Positions 1-10,285 of a stretch of 64,000 bases of DNA are shown here, in pieces. Position numbers and translations under genes: made by a program. Origin of the DNA: Tigriopus japonicus. Lineage: Eukaryota; Arthropoda; Copepoda; Harpacticoida; Harpacticidae. The stretch lies in assembly GCA_010645155.1 (NCBI GenBank), contig JAAGOF010000204.1, positions 352,409 to 416,408 on the forward strand, in the 5' to 3' direction. The notes beneath the pieces were generated by a model. It ran no database searches and was not told the origin of the DNA. It worked only from the letters and a program-made list of their open reading frames with translations. The first letter of the stretch is position 1; the number at the start of each line of letters is the position of its first letter.

Positions 1-86
1 GGCAGACACCGAGGACGAAAACTTCGAAGATCTACGAGGATGGCCTCGAGGAATTTGCCGTTTTTCTCCGCCAAAAAGACACGTGA
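1..86 (+). CDS. possible 3' coding end of a gene entering from the left
   Basis: The first ~100 bases are richer in GC than the sequence that follows. In the frame starting at base 3 they read 27 codons of mixed, protein-like composition (an acidic-hydrophobic stretch, YEDGLEEFAVFLRQK) and end at TGA 84-86. The other two forward frames are also open here, closing at about 101-105, so the frame is not certain. No family is recognised. It could equally be non-coding. No start and no upstream exon is visible in the window. Confidence 0.25.
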   Translation, partial: QTPRTKTSKIYEDGLEEFAVFLRQKDT

Positions 87-3000
87 AAAGCTCAAGAGAA
101 AATGAGGAATAAGGAAGTAATGGGAATGCGGGATTCGATAGGTAGTGAGCAAATTCAAATCCTAGCCGAGGTGATGTGGATACTGCACAGTACATTCCTC
201 GAATTTAGTTTCAAGATCAAGGAACTCGTCACGTTTCTATCTGGAGACCCCTCGCGCCAATTAACGCATCTTTACAGTGGAATTGAACAATGCAACGGAT
301 CTCATAAACTTGACAAGCAAATGTCAAATATGAGCCATGCCCAATTATAGACAGAAGTCTTTAGTTCCGCCTCAATTAGAATATTGAGAAGTGAACACGA
401 CGAGTTGCTCCGGTTTCCGCCTTCCTGGTCCACACCGCATCATTTCTTTGGGCAAATTGCTTTTGTGTGAAGCGTTACAAATGTCTTGATTTATTGCTAT
501 TGAATGGCGTCGTTGGAAGGAACGATAGAGTTTCAGGTCACCCTACATGGAACGTGTGAGAGTATCGTCAATGACAAGTTGTGAATGGATGGGATCACCT
601 GACAGGTCGCAGGGTCAGCTGACTTTCCTTTCAATCTTCGCAGTGATGTTATTTTTCCCATTCCAGGTCTGTGGGCATTGTTCCTAAATTTACTCACTAT
701 TTTCACACAGTATATTGTGCATCTCTATCTCGCCAAGATATGTCTCGGTAAGTGTATTTGCAGCTAGGTGTATGAACGTGTATGCATTTAGGTGTGTGTA
801 CTCTTCTGGCTGATATTACTACAACTTCTACTCCACCTGGCTTTTGTCCAAATGACAATGACGTCAAGTAGTAAAATTCCTTTCTCGAAGATAGGATCGC
901 AGAACTTTCTGTCTATACGCTACGAGTCGGTACAATAAGTAAAACAAACAGAGATCGGAAGCACATGTTGAAAAAGGATCATATTTTGGCCACCAAGTTT
1001 GCTTTTTTCCTCCAATAAGGGGCCAAGCGAGTCCCAAGATGACGTCATGTGTCAGACCCTGTTAATAGATGCAATTCCATTCATTTTACTTACAATTAGG
1101 GCTTTGTAAGTATCGGGAGTTTTGTAAACATAATTTTGACAAAGACAAATGACAACGAAAGCAAGTTTTGTTGTCAAAGCATCTTGTTAAAGAAAGGTAG
1201 GTGCTCGTTTGATTGAATCCTTCTTTCATTCTCCTGGGCTTGAGTCAAAATTGAAAAATGGCCATTTTGTGGCTATGTTTATGATTAGATGACTAGTGTA
1301 AAATATGTATTTGTTGATTTTGCGGTCTTTCAAAATGTTCCAATTTTCCGGTAATACCTTGCACTTTTTTAAGTTTTGAAAGATTTGTTTTCGATTTCAC
1401 GTTCTTGATTGTCAGTCACAAGTAAACATTTGGTTTTAACTTTTAATTCAGATTTCACACTTGAGGTTTCTCTTTCCTTGTTTGTCCTTTCCATCACACT
1501 CTTGGACATTTTCATCGTCTGTAACTCGTACCGTATGTCAAAATATTGTTGAATTCCTGATGGATGAGTAAGCGATCAAATACAAACAGAATTTGAAGCT
1601 TAAAAATGTGTTCCAATATAGGTTTTAGCCAGTCTGAGCAATATTAAACGCTTCAAATTTTGCATTTTAGCTCCTTTTTCCCCTGTCAACCCTCTTTTTA
1701 TCTGAAGCCGCATATTCCAGTTTTGATTCACGTAACTAAATGGGATCAACTTCGAATCCCACCGCACACACAGTGCAGGCACTGAATCATGACCAATTTC
1801 GGAATGGGAATGACAATTCTGTCTATAAAGAACTGCAGTTTTAGATTGTGGCTTTTGATGTGTTGCCGAAAAAAAGCTTTATTTAACAAGTGACAAAGGT
1901 TCAACTGTTCTGTATGTAATACCTACCATATTTAGAAAAGCGTGCAATCGTGGCGAAAAGGGTTGAAGATTTGCCAATTATCCACACCATTCCGGGTCTT
2001 GTTGATGCGTATCTCGGGATTTAATACCTTAAATGGGTGAACCTGCGGTCATTCCCGAGGCTGAGGCAATAATTTATGCTTGTTGAAGCGACAATCTCCC
2101 CCAAGGAGCGGCCATTCTTCATAAGATCACACTTGCGGAGCTGCGTTCTGGTTCCGGAATTTCAGAGACACAATGGTTAGTTACTTTTTAAAGACGCCAT
2201 GATGCTTCAGACATAACAAATACATGCAAGTATTTTGACTTTTTTGCTGCTTTTGACTCAAATACAGAGAAGACATAAAAACCATTGACATATCATGTCC
2301 AATTATGCGTAAGGAGGACCGTCACACCCGTTGAATTATTCTCCGTTGTTAATTTTTACTAAACCGAGAGGGGATTGAAAAGGTTGATTAGCAACTGCTT
2401 AAAACAATAATATACAGCTTTTTATCATCGTTTTTATTTTGTAAAAATAACTGTTTACCCTCTCAAAGGTCTGAAAACAACCTTTTTTGTAAAAGCAAAT
2501 GTTCATTTCCCTATCTCTAAGTTCCTTCGTATGAAGTCTTCCCATGCTTTCATGGCTTTTTTGATGCCCTTTTACATGTATCAAATCTTGGATCAAAATC
2601 CAGGATAATCTAAATATTTTTAAGCGCAACTTACTTTTTCAGAATCGAAATGTGATGAAAAAATGAAATAAATTGAGCCATTATGAGCCAGTATAAGCTA
2701 TATAATAGTAACTTGCAATGTGGATTGGCAAATCTGATTTAGAAGTGACGAAACCGGGTTTCATTGTGAAAAAAGCTAAAAGGCAATCCCTTCCAGGGAT
2801 TCTTATCGTGAGGTAGCGATGTTTCAGGAGGAGCAAATACCATTGGATTAGCAGTCCACTTTTTCCCCTTAGTGTGTTACATACTGGAATGTCACAATGA
2901 CATTCAACACCGTAAATGACGGTACTCCTTTCACACAAAGTCAACTAAATCCTAAAATATCGTTGTACTTTATAACAAGGGGCCTCGTGGAATCTGGCAG

Positions 3001-3667
3001 TGACTGATCGTTCGCAGAGATAACTAGAGCGCAGAATAATTGGCAAACAATATGAAATATTTTTGAACGTGTTTCCGCTTTTTTAATTTATTTTGAATAT
3101 ATTTGGGCCTTTTCAACACTGTTTTAGCATATTTTACGTCTTTTCAACATTTCGATGTATTTAAGTCGTTTTTACACAATTTAAAGAATTTAGGCACTCC
3201 TTGTTTTGATTCAAGCTTTCGCAGTTTGACTTTAGTCAAAAGGTTTTCTAATCAGCTGACAATTAATGCAATTTTGCATTTTACTTGTGCACAAAGAGCA
3301 TTGAAACTATTATGATCTTTGGTAAAACAAAATGTTAAAATACACTTTAACACCTTCGAAGCATACCTCTTGGTCTAGGTTTGATTACTTCCAGATTGGA
3401 AAGACTAGGTTTGAAGTAAAAATATTTTTGAGAATGACATACTGAATTATAGGTAAAATAGAATTCAGTACAAACATTCCAGCATAAACTTGTCATAGAC
3501 GTCAACGAATTTGCATTTGTATATTTTAAAATCTAATTTTAAAATATATTCAGTCTTTATTTCTAATACATTATAGACATACTTGACTGAAAATCATGTG
3601 CCTTTTTTCTTAGCTCTATTGCTAACTCTTCAAGCTTCGTTGGCTGACTCCTGTTTCTTATTTGGAA
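87..3667. other. intergenic, no gene recognised
   Basis: AT-rich sequence with only short, low-quality open frames on both strands. None starts in a good context, carries a recognisable domain, or joins to a neighbour through convincing splice sites. A TATAAAG motif occurs near 1825 and a tRNA B-box-like string near 1750, but neither has the rest of the structure needed. I see nothing else here. Confidence 0.6.
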
Positions 3668-3690
3668 GGATGGATGGATGGATGGATGGA
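3668..3690. repeat. (ATGG)n microsatellite
   Basis: About five and a half perfect tandem ATGG units lie roughly 230 bp upstream of the start codon of the small cysteine-rich protein gene. Confidence 0.95.
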
Positions 3691-3916
3691 TAGAATGCAG
3701 TGAGTCAGTGGATAACATAAGAGCGAGACAGGATGGGCACGAACCACAACGCATGATCACACGAGTCTGATACAAGAAGTCATTTTTTCTGTTTCGATAA
3801 CCGGCTAAGCCCAAGTGGGTTGGTTATACGCGAGTACGTTTGTGGATGCCCTTGGTTCCTTAGTTGGCGTCAACAACTCAAGGTATTCACATCCTTCGCT
3901 CCTTCCAACAGCCAAG

Positions 3917-4300
3917 ATGTTGTGCTCCAAAACCATCATTTTGGTCTGCTTCACTTTTGGTGCTCTACTAAGTTGTTGGTCTTGGCAGGCTTCAGCTCAG
4001 ATAGTTACGTATACCTCTCCCCACGAGTCCTTGGATCTTGTTCAAAGTCCGTCTGTTTTCCGAAGAGAGGCTCAAGATAATGTGGGCGTGGACTGCAATA
4101 TTTGCCGTTCCCGATGCGCCGGATTCAACCCAAAGAAATGTGACGATTGCAACATGTGTCCACTTTGTTCCTTTGCCCCAAGGGCTCCTCAGTGCAAGAA
4201 TTTTTGCAAGGGCAACGATAATGGAGACAAGATTCGAAACTGCTTGAGCGTTTGCAATCGAGGTATTGCCAAATGTCAAGAATGTCAACGTGTTTGTTAG
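3917..4300 (+). CDS. small secreted cysteine-rich protein (14 Cys), family unknown
   Basis: Single-exon ORF of 127 codons plus stop. The frame is open further upstream, to 3815. I start at the ATG at 3917 because it has a purine-rich context (GCCAAG before ATG) and opens directly into a textbook signal peptide: a short polar start, a hydrophobic core (IILVCFTFGALLSCW) and a small-residue cleavage region (ASAQ) near residue 27. The C-terminal ~75 residues contain 14 cysteines in a dense pattern (C-x2-C-x3-C ... C-x2-C-x2-C-x2-C ... C-x3-C ... C-x3-C ... C-x2-C-x3-C), consistent with a disulphide-rich extracellular domain. Between the signal and the Cys region is a ~35-residue linker that could be a propeptide, with RR at its end. 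I do not recognise the family. A structural, antimicrobial or ligand role are all possible and none is shown. No introns are needed. An AATATA motif follows the stop. Confidence 0.75.
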   Translation: MLCSKTIILVCFTFGALLSCWSWQASAQIVTYTSPHESLDLVQSPSVFRREAQDNVGVDCNICRSRCAGFNPKKCDDCNMCPLCSFAPRAPQCKNFCKGNDNGDKIRNCLSVCNRGIAKCQECQRVC

Positions 4301-4914
4301 ATTAAGAGTTGAAATATAATGTCGTAAGCCAGTTTATGAAATCTTCGTGATTTTTATTTGTGGTTCTATTTACAATATGGCCGCTTATCTGCCTTGGACA
4401 AATGAACACTTATGGCAATAGCAAGCTGCGACATTTGTCGAGACAAAATTAGCAATAACTTGCCTCCTTCCACGAGAGAATCCAACGCTCTTTGGACGTA
4501 AAAGTAGAGCACGCATGCACAGGTTGGCACAGGTACAAGTCATGTAGGCTTGAGGAGAGCTTGGTTCAGTTCTGTCTTCTTCAAACTGTAATATCACCAC
4601 TTGTGAAGGAAGACGTGAAGTCAACGACCAGGAAAATAAGAAACTGTACATCGTGGTCGACCATGGCCGTGTTTGGCAGTGAACTTTAAATGCAGTGTGG
4701 CATGGTTCTACCCTCATGTACGTAGCTAGCCATGAATTGCCACAAACCCGGTTCCATCACTTCCTAATCGGATGTGCCAATCCAAATTACAAGCCAAGCG
4801 AACGAAGAGTGTTTTGAACCAAATCTTGGCTACGTCACCATCTTTGGTCAAAGCGAAAAGAATTTCGAATCTAATTCAGACGCCAATCAGAGTAAGGAGA
4901 AGGAACTTGGTGAG
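4301..4914. other. spacer and probable 5' region of the SETD7-like gene
   Basis: No separate gene is seen. The SETD7-like reading frame is open upstream from 4768 after a stop at 4765, but it contains no ATG before 4915. The true N-terminus might therefore come from an upstream exon spliced in here, with possible acceptors around 4780-4820. Confidence 0.5.
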
Positions 4915-7066
4915 ATGGTTCCTGCCTCCAACATTGTCCAGCATTTCGTGAAACGATCTAATCGCAACAGACAAATCCTCAAGATGAGTGTGGGCTTGGT
5001 GACCTTGTCCATTTTGGTCATCACCTATTCACAGTATCTACTCCACAACCACTGCGATGCCTTGGAATGTAACAACGACTTCCGCTCGAAACGACAGGTC
5101 ATTGAAACCACGTTTATGTCAAAGAGTGAAAAAACCAATGCAGCCAGTGAATCTACGAGTAGTGTCAGATATCCTACATCCACATTGGGCGAAGGTGCGT
5201 CTAGTGAGGGTGAGCTAGACGAGCCAGCGGAATTTGGTAAGGAAAACAGGCACGATATTCCATTATTCCATTATGCCTTTGGATTTACAGTACACTATGA
5301 CCACAAATCAAAAACAGAAGGTCTCATATCTGGGTTGTGCTAAACAGTGACCTCTCCAAAGGAGCAAACTTAAAACATTCAAGCAATCATATCGTTCAAA
5401 ACTAACCTTTGTTGGTCATCTTGCATTTTGCTGGAGCATTTGTATTTTCATTTGTACCATTTTGATTGCAAAAGAATTTTAACGGTTTTCTGGCATTGCT
5501 TGTGTTTACCAAAAAGGTAACAAGACCATCCAACTTTGACTGTATTTCACATTTTGGCCGACAATAAACTGTTCGACTTTTAGGTAACGATACCTCTAGA
5601 TCAAGTGACTTTACGTTTCAACTTCTTTCAGACTCGCCCTTGTTGCCACCAAAGCAGAGTCAGGAACTGGCCAAATGGTTGCAAAAAATGATGGTGGACC
5701 CGATTTTGAACCGAGCAGACCCCACTCCAATCGAAGAGGGGTCCAAAGAGTATTTGTTTCCATGTGCTCATGATGACTACAAGCTAAGTGAAAGCTTAAC
5801 CAAAACCAACCCAACTGAAGGTCAAACTCTAGATGGACAAGGTTGGGTAACCTTTCCTGAAGATTCCTTATGCTACAGTCTGAAGATCCTCAAAGTAACC
5901 GGACAATTCAATGATGGAAAGCTTTCGGGAAGTGCCAGAGTAGATTTCACGGATGGATCTTGGATGCGAGGGAACTTTAATAAAGGAGTTCTCCATGGTT
6001 TAGTCAGAAAGTTCTGGTGCAAATTTGGCGATTGCGAATACTTTGAAAGCAAAAAATGGAGCTCGCCTGAGCATCTCAAGGAGGTGTGAAAAGTCGCTCA
6101 ACTATTTTACCTTTAGAATTTGAAGGCATTGAACTTTTACAGATTGCTTGGTATCGCAACGGTGTTCGAACTGGATTCGCTTGGGAGTTCCTCAGAGGTG
6201 GTGGAATGATGGCAGGCGAAGTGAATGAATCAGGTGAGCTCTCAGGTCCTGAGATCTCATACATCTATCCCGATAAATACACAATGCTGGTGGGGAGCGC
6301 TATTAAGGGACAGTTCCAGAACGGGCGCGAGTCAAGACTCTCAGGGATTGAATACCACAACGAGATCATCGCTGTTCCACTTCATCTAAAATCTCAAGGA
6401 CCTCTTTTTGTTCGCGAGGTCTCCAACAAAACGCATTTGGTTTCTAATGACAACAGCCTGCACCAATCAGATCCTTACGAGAAACAATTTTTAACTGTTC
6501 AAGAGTCCACACTTCGTGGAAGTGGAAGAGGGGTGTTCCTCAAAAAAGATGTGCCAATGGGAATGATCATAGGCTTCTACAATGGAGTGCGTATGTCAGA
6601 TTTCGAATCTAAAATTCGAAAAGCCGATCGAAAGAGTCCTTATCGCATGGATAATGATTGGGCCAAGCCGAAGCAAATTTTAAACATACCTGAAGGATTC
6701 AGAGAGCCCCATCAGTATAATGCTACTTTGGGCCATCTGATCAACCATGGGCAAAAGCCCAATGCCTGGTATGCCATGATTGATCATCCACGTTTTGGAT
6801 TGATTCGTTCTGTGGTCACCAAACAAGCTTTAAAGGCTGGTGATGAGATATTTTGTGATTATGGGTTCTTAAAGCAATACGTTCAATCCGACGAGATGTT
6901 CAAGACCATTTTGGAAGTGGGGAAAATGATACATGGATCCGAAAACACTGATGATTTCACCAAGGACATCAAAAACCATGTCAATTTTTTGAGAGACAAA
7001 GTTCAAGAATACAAACCTTACGTCGATATGGCTAAAACACTTTACTCCATGTATGCTCAGCAATAA
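4915..7066 (+). CDS. SETD7-like MORN-repeat/SET-domain lysine methyltransferase with N-terminal transmembrane anchor
   Basis: Exons 4915-5236, 5632-6083 and 6143-7066 give 565 aa. The donors are GTAAGG (5237) and GTGTGA (6084), the acceptors TTTCAG and TTTACAG, and the phases 1 and 0. The second intron is only 59 nt. A cytosol-type basic stretch (KRSNRNRQ) precedes a hydrophobic segment at residues 24-43, which predicts a single-pass anchor. Residues ~180-330 carry MORN-like repeats (GQFNDGKLSGSARVDFTDGSW, GNFNKGVLHG, GEVNESGELSG), as in the N-terminal half of SETD7. Residues ~377-501 are the SET domain: GSGRGVFLKKDV, FYNGVR, then LGHLINHGQKPNAWY (the N-H pair that binds S-adenosylmethionine in SETD7 is residues 459-460) and GDEIFCDYGF with the active-site Tyr of the YG motif. 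A 65-residue tail follows. SETD7 is ~366 aa, soluble, and methylates histone H3K4 and non-histone lysines. The ~180-residue anchored extension here is the odd part. The first ATG in frame was taken; an upstream exon could extend it. Confidence 0.82.
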
Positions 7067-8435
7067 TCAAAATTGCTGCAAGATATATATTAATAACTTT
7101 TTAATGTACGTATCTTATGGGCTTACATAAATGTCAGAAAAATATCATTGAAATACAATACTGGTCCGCCATAAAGCTTTTTGTTTTGTTTTTCTGCGAA
7201 AGGTAGAGAGACAAATGTTTCTTCAAAAAAAAAAAAAAAAACCAGTGACACTACAGACACTTATTGTATGTTAGTCTCTAAAACATTTGGCTGACCTAGA
7301 AGAACAAAAAGTACTAATTTTCAAGGCCAAAAGGCCCTTGAACTAGGTAAGTCACATTTCATTCTGCAATGATGGAAGTGACATCCTTAAACATATATCT
7401 AGTCACTAATTTTTTAGTGGCTCATGTCAAGACATGCATGTTTGATTAAATAAATGTCAGCACTTAAACCCTTGAGTTCAGACCTCCAGATATTTCTTTC
7501 TCCTTGAAATAAACTACAGCACGGAGTTAATTAAAATTTGAGAAGCCATTAATTATAAATTTCTAATGCCATTTGAGACAGTTTTGAGCTGGAACTGCTA
7601 CGCCTGAAAATTGGTTTCAATATTTAAAATCAATTAAAAAGTCAAATATTTTCGCCATGCTGCCTTTTTCTGCCATTTTTCAGCCACTTCTCTGATTTGT
7701 TGTCGCTACAAAATTTTTACTGCCACTGAATTTTCTCTCCTGTAATTTTTTGCCACTTTTTCCGCTTAAATTTCCTTAAATTTCTTAAACTTTCTTAAAT
7801 TTAAATTTTCACTCCCATCAAGTATTCCATATTCCACCTAGCGTGCTAAATGGAAATTCCACCTAGCGTCGCTGATGCGTAGTCAAGTACAGTAATTTAG
7901 GCATTACATAACAATCCGCTCAGGGAGTCTACACAATTTTTTTCGTTTTCCAAAAGTTGAACAAAAATAACCAAAAACGAAGGAACAGAAACAAGATCTT
8001 TGTATGAACATCAAACCGTTACGACAACAGAAGAAACATCATTTTGCTTTCCTTACGGTGCTTCCTTATGTTACTGTATGCAAAGACTCTTATACCTTGG
8101 ACATCTGTCTGTGTTAAGCCTTCGTCACCCAAAACATACGCAATAACCTTCATGAAGACCAAACTCTGATGCTCGCGCAGTCTTCAGGTCTGCCAAAATA
8201 AATCATGTTTGTGAACGTATAGAAAACATGGAAATTAAATTAAAAATAGGACTCAAAGAGCAAAAGATTAAGACATAAGCTCATATATTTTGTCGCTTTC
8301 AAGGCATACTACAAACATACTTCTATTATCAACTTCAAACGTACTTTATACTTGTTAGGGCTTCTTATTTTATCATGTTTTACTCGAACATCTTCTACGT
8401 AAACGCTAACATTTCTATGATTTCATTTTAGAAGC
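7067..8435. other. intergenic, AT-rich, possible degenerate repeat
   Basis: No gene is recognised. There is a run of 18 A near 7226. 7650-7790 is rich in short TGCCAC / TTTCTGCCA words that also occur at 23160-23240, which may mark two decayed copies of one repeat. Otherwise nothing interpretable. Confidence 0.45.
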
Positions 8436-8443
8436 CTGATAAC

Positions 8444-9223
8444 TAGGGACAGGAACTTTAGACGAATAAACGTATTCGTCTTTTTTCGTCTTTATTCGTC
8501 TTTTTTAACCTTATTCGTCGCGACAAATTTATTCGTCTAATTTGGATTTTATTCGTCTTTTTTCGTCTAATCCGGCAAATTTACTCAACTTTTTTCGTTT
8601 GATTAGTCAAAAATGGAAAATTTTCTTGGATTTAAAGTTTTTTTTTCTCAAATTTTAAATCAAATAGACACTTTCAAAAAAGTTCAACGCCAAAACTTGG
8701 GCCAAAGTAATAGTTAAATTGTCACTTGCGTTTTTGCGCGAACAAAATATGATCCATACTAAAATTTTAACTTGTAAGGTTTCCTGACAGACACGGAAAG
8801 AAAAGGCCACAATTGGATTGAAAAGAGCTATCCGACAATGCAAACAATTAATGCGTCTGCAAATTTGTTATTAAATATTGCCCAACTGAAAACGTTGAAA
8901 AAGGGCGGTTTTGAACTCTTTTTTATATTAATATGTAACACTGACCATTTCTTGCTCATATGGCACTTTTCCGTTTGTTACTGTTGTAGATTTTGCGTTT
9001 TACACAAGGGGACAGGTGTTTCCCCTCTTTTCGACTATTTTATGGGCAGCAGTTTACAATCGGACAATTTTATTCGTCTTTTTTCGTTTAATCGAGCAAT
9101 TTTATTCGTCTTTTTTCGTCTAATCGGGCAATTTTATTCGTCTTTTTTCGTCTAATCGGGCAATTTTATTCGTCTTTTTTCGTCTAATTTGACAGTTTTA
9201 TTCGTCTAAACTTCCTGTCTCTA
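8444..9223. mobile_element. non-autonomous hAT-type transposon (780 bp) with 8-bp target duplication
   Basis: The element is bounded by imperfect terminal inverted repeats: TAGGGACAGGAACTTTAGAC on the left, and the reverse complement of TAGAGACAGGAAGTTTAGAC on the right (2 mismatches in ~27 bp). It is flanked by a perfect 8-bp direct repeat, CTGATAAC, at 8436-8443 and 9224-9231. An 8-bp duplication together with a TIR starting TAGRG is the hAT signature. Both ends hold subterminal repeats of TTCGTCT-type words; the right end has about four tandem 32-bp units (9065-9200). The interior has no transposase ORF, so mobility would need a transposase from elsewhere. A full-length relative in opposite orientation lies at 23387-27626. 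Confidence 0.9.
9065..9200. repeat. 32-bp subterminal tandem repeats of the hAT element
   Basis: About four head-to-tail units of CAATTTTATTCGTCTTTTTT plus CGTCTAATCGGG, with few mismatches. The same words, reverse-complemented, recur at 23400-23530. Subterminal repeats of this kind are transposase-binding sites in several studied hAT elements; that role here is an inference. Confidence 0.85.
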
Positions 9224-9261
9224 CTGATAACGTTTAGAAGATCCAAAAGGTCTGTAAATCA

Positions 9262-9612
9262 TTTTTTTTTTTTGGGGGGGGCGGAATTTTCAATACCGCT
9301 ACAAGGAATGGGATTCCCTGTAAAGAGAGTTAATCATTAATATAGTTTCAATAATTAATGTTTATATGAAATTTGATCTACCATTGAGTTACTGTTGGCA
9401 GATCTATACAACCCTTGTACGTACAATGGGTTGGTCAGGAATAGTTTTTAAAAATTTGTCTAATCCTGCCTTAAATGCCGTTAGAAGATGAGCTCCTACA
9501 TATTCCCGACGAAGACTAATGGGCATCAAATTGAACAATGAAGGAGGCCTATAAAGAAGAAAAGAGGACTTCATTGTTCGAACTATCCCTAATGAAATGA
9601 TCTAAAATGAAC
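9262..9612 (-). mobile_element. 5'-truncated CR1/Jockey-like LINE: RT C-terminus, 3' UTR and A-tail
   Basis: On the minus strand a ~70-codon open stretch ends at TAG 9404-9406 and reads as the typical C-terminal end of non-LTR reverse transcriptase ORFs (SFLLYRPPSLFNLMP, then LDKFLKTIPDQPIV). About 130 bp of 3' UTR follow, then a C-run and an A-tail, seen as T/G runs at 9262-9281 on the plus strand. The same 3' terminus (~65 bp) recurs at 14761-14829 in the other orientation, showing that it is a repeat family. The upstream edge is not sharply defined. It begins only ~30 bp from the hAT target duplication. Confidence 0.7.
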
Positions 9613-9899
9613 TAAATGATGAAATAAACTTGAAGGATGTATCCAAACATGAAATTAATTACCTTTGAGTTGGACTCCAGCTTTTACTCAACGTAGTGAT
9701 ACTTTTTGCTTACTTTATTTGGGTTCAATTAAGCTTGGTGTTCAACAAAGACTACAAAAAAACATTATCATTATTATAGCCCTTCAATTTATGAATATTG
9801 GAAGTAAAAAAGTAGCATAACTTTTTCTAGGCGCTTCATATTTTTTGTCTCTTTCTATTAAGTGAATGCAAGATTTGAAAGGAGTGGTACAATATTTAT

Positions 9900-10285
9900 T
9901 CAAAAGATCATGTTGGGAGATTCACATTTGGCCAAAAAGTGAAAAAAATTCTCATGGCCAAGGAGACTGCTGACATTCTGATGGCTGCAGGAGGGACTTT
10001 TTGAGATGCCCAGATTTGGCCCTTCAACTCGCCAGATCTCAATTCTCTGGATTACTTTTTTTCAGGGTACATTAAAGAGGGAAGTCTACAAAGTGGCTGC
10101 AGGCCTCCATCAGGCGCCAATGGGCCGCCATTAATCCCATGGCGGTGGTGAATGCCTGCACTGCATAGAATAAAAGGTAGTTAAAAAAAAGCCATATATT
10201 TCATTGAAAATACAATGTCCTTGGTGACCTCGTTCAGGTTCTGGACAACATAAACTTTTTGCGCATTTACCTGAAAAGCCCTGTA
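9900..10285 (+). pseudogene. decayed Tc1/mariner-like transposase fragment
   Basis: Around 10010-10090 one frame reads IWPFNSPDLNSLDYFFSGYIKE. This matches the catalytic region of mariner-superfamily transposases, where a conserved (P/N)SPDLNPLDY..W motif carries the final acidic residue. An in-frame stop lies just upstream, and the frame is lost again downstream through indels, ending near a MAVVNA-like remnant. The segment ends at GCGCATTTACCTGAAAAGCC followed by CTGTA, which resembles one mariner TIR next to a TA. No matching left TIR was found, so this is a truncated relic. It cannot encode a functional protein. Confidence 0.6.

Noticed and set aside
1740..1765. tRNA gene suggested by an AACTTCGAATCCCA B-box-like string
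   Set aside because: No A box, no anticodon stem and no acceptor-stem pairing could be found around it.
4774..4914. SETD7-like protein starting at 4774
   Set aside because: The codon is GTG. The first in-frame ATG is 4915, so the extra 47 codons are unsupported unless an upstream exon is shown.
6084..6116. A 33-nt GT-AG intron in the SETD7-like gene
   Set aside because: It is too short for normal splicing and puts the next exon out of frame. The 59-nt alternative (6084-6142, acceptor TTTACAG) restores frame directly into IAWYRNG, which fits the family.
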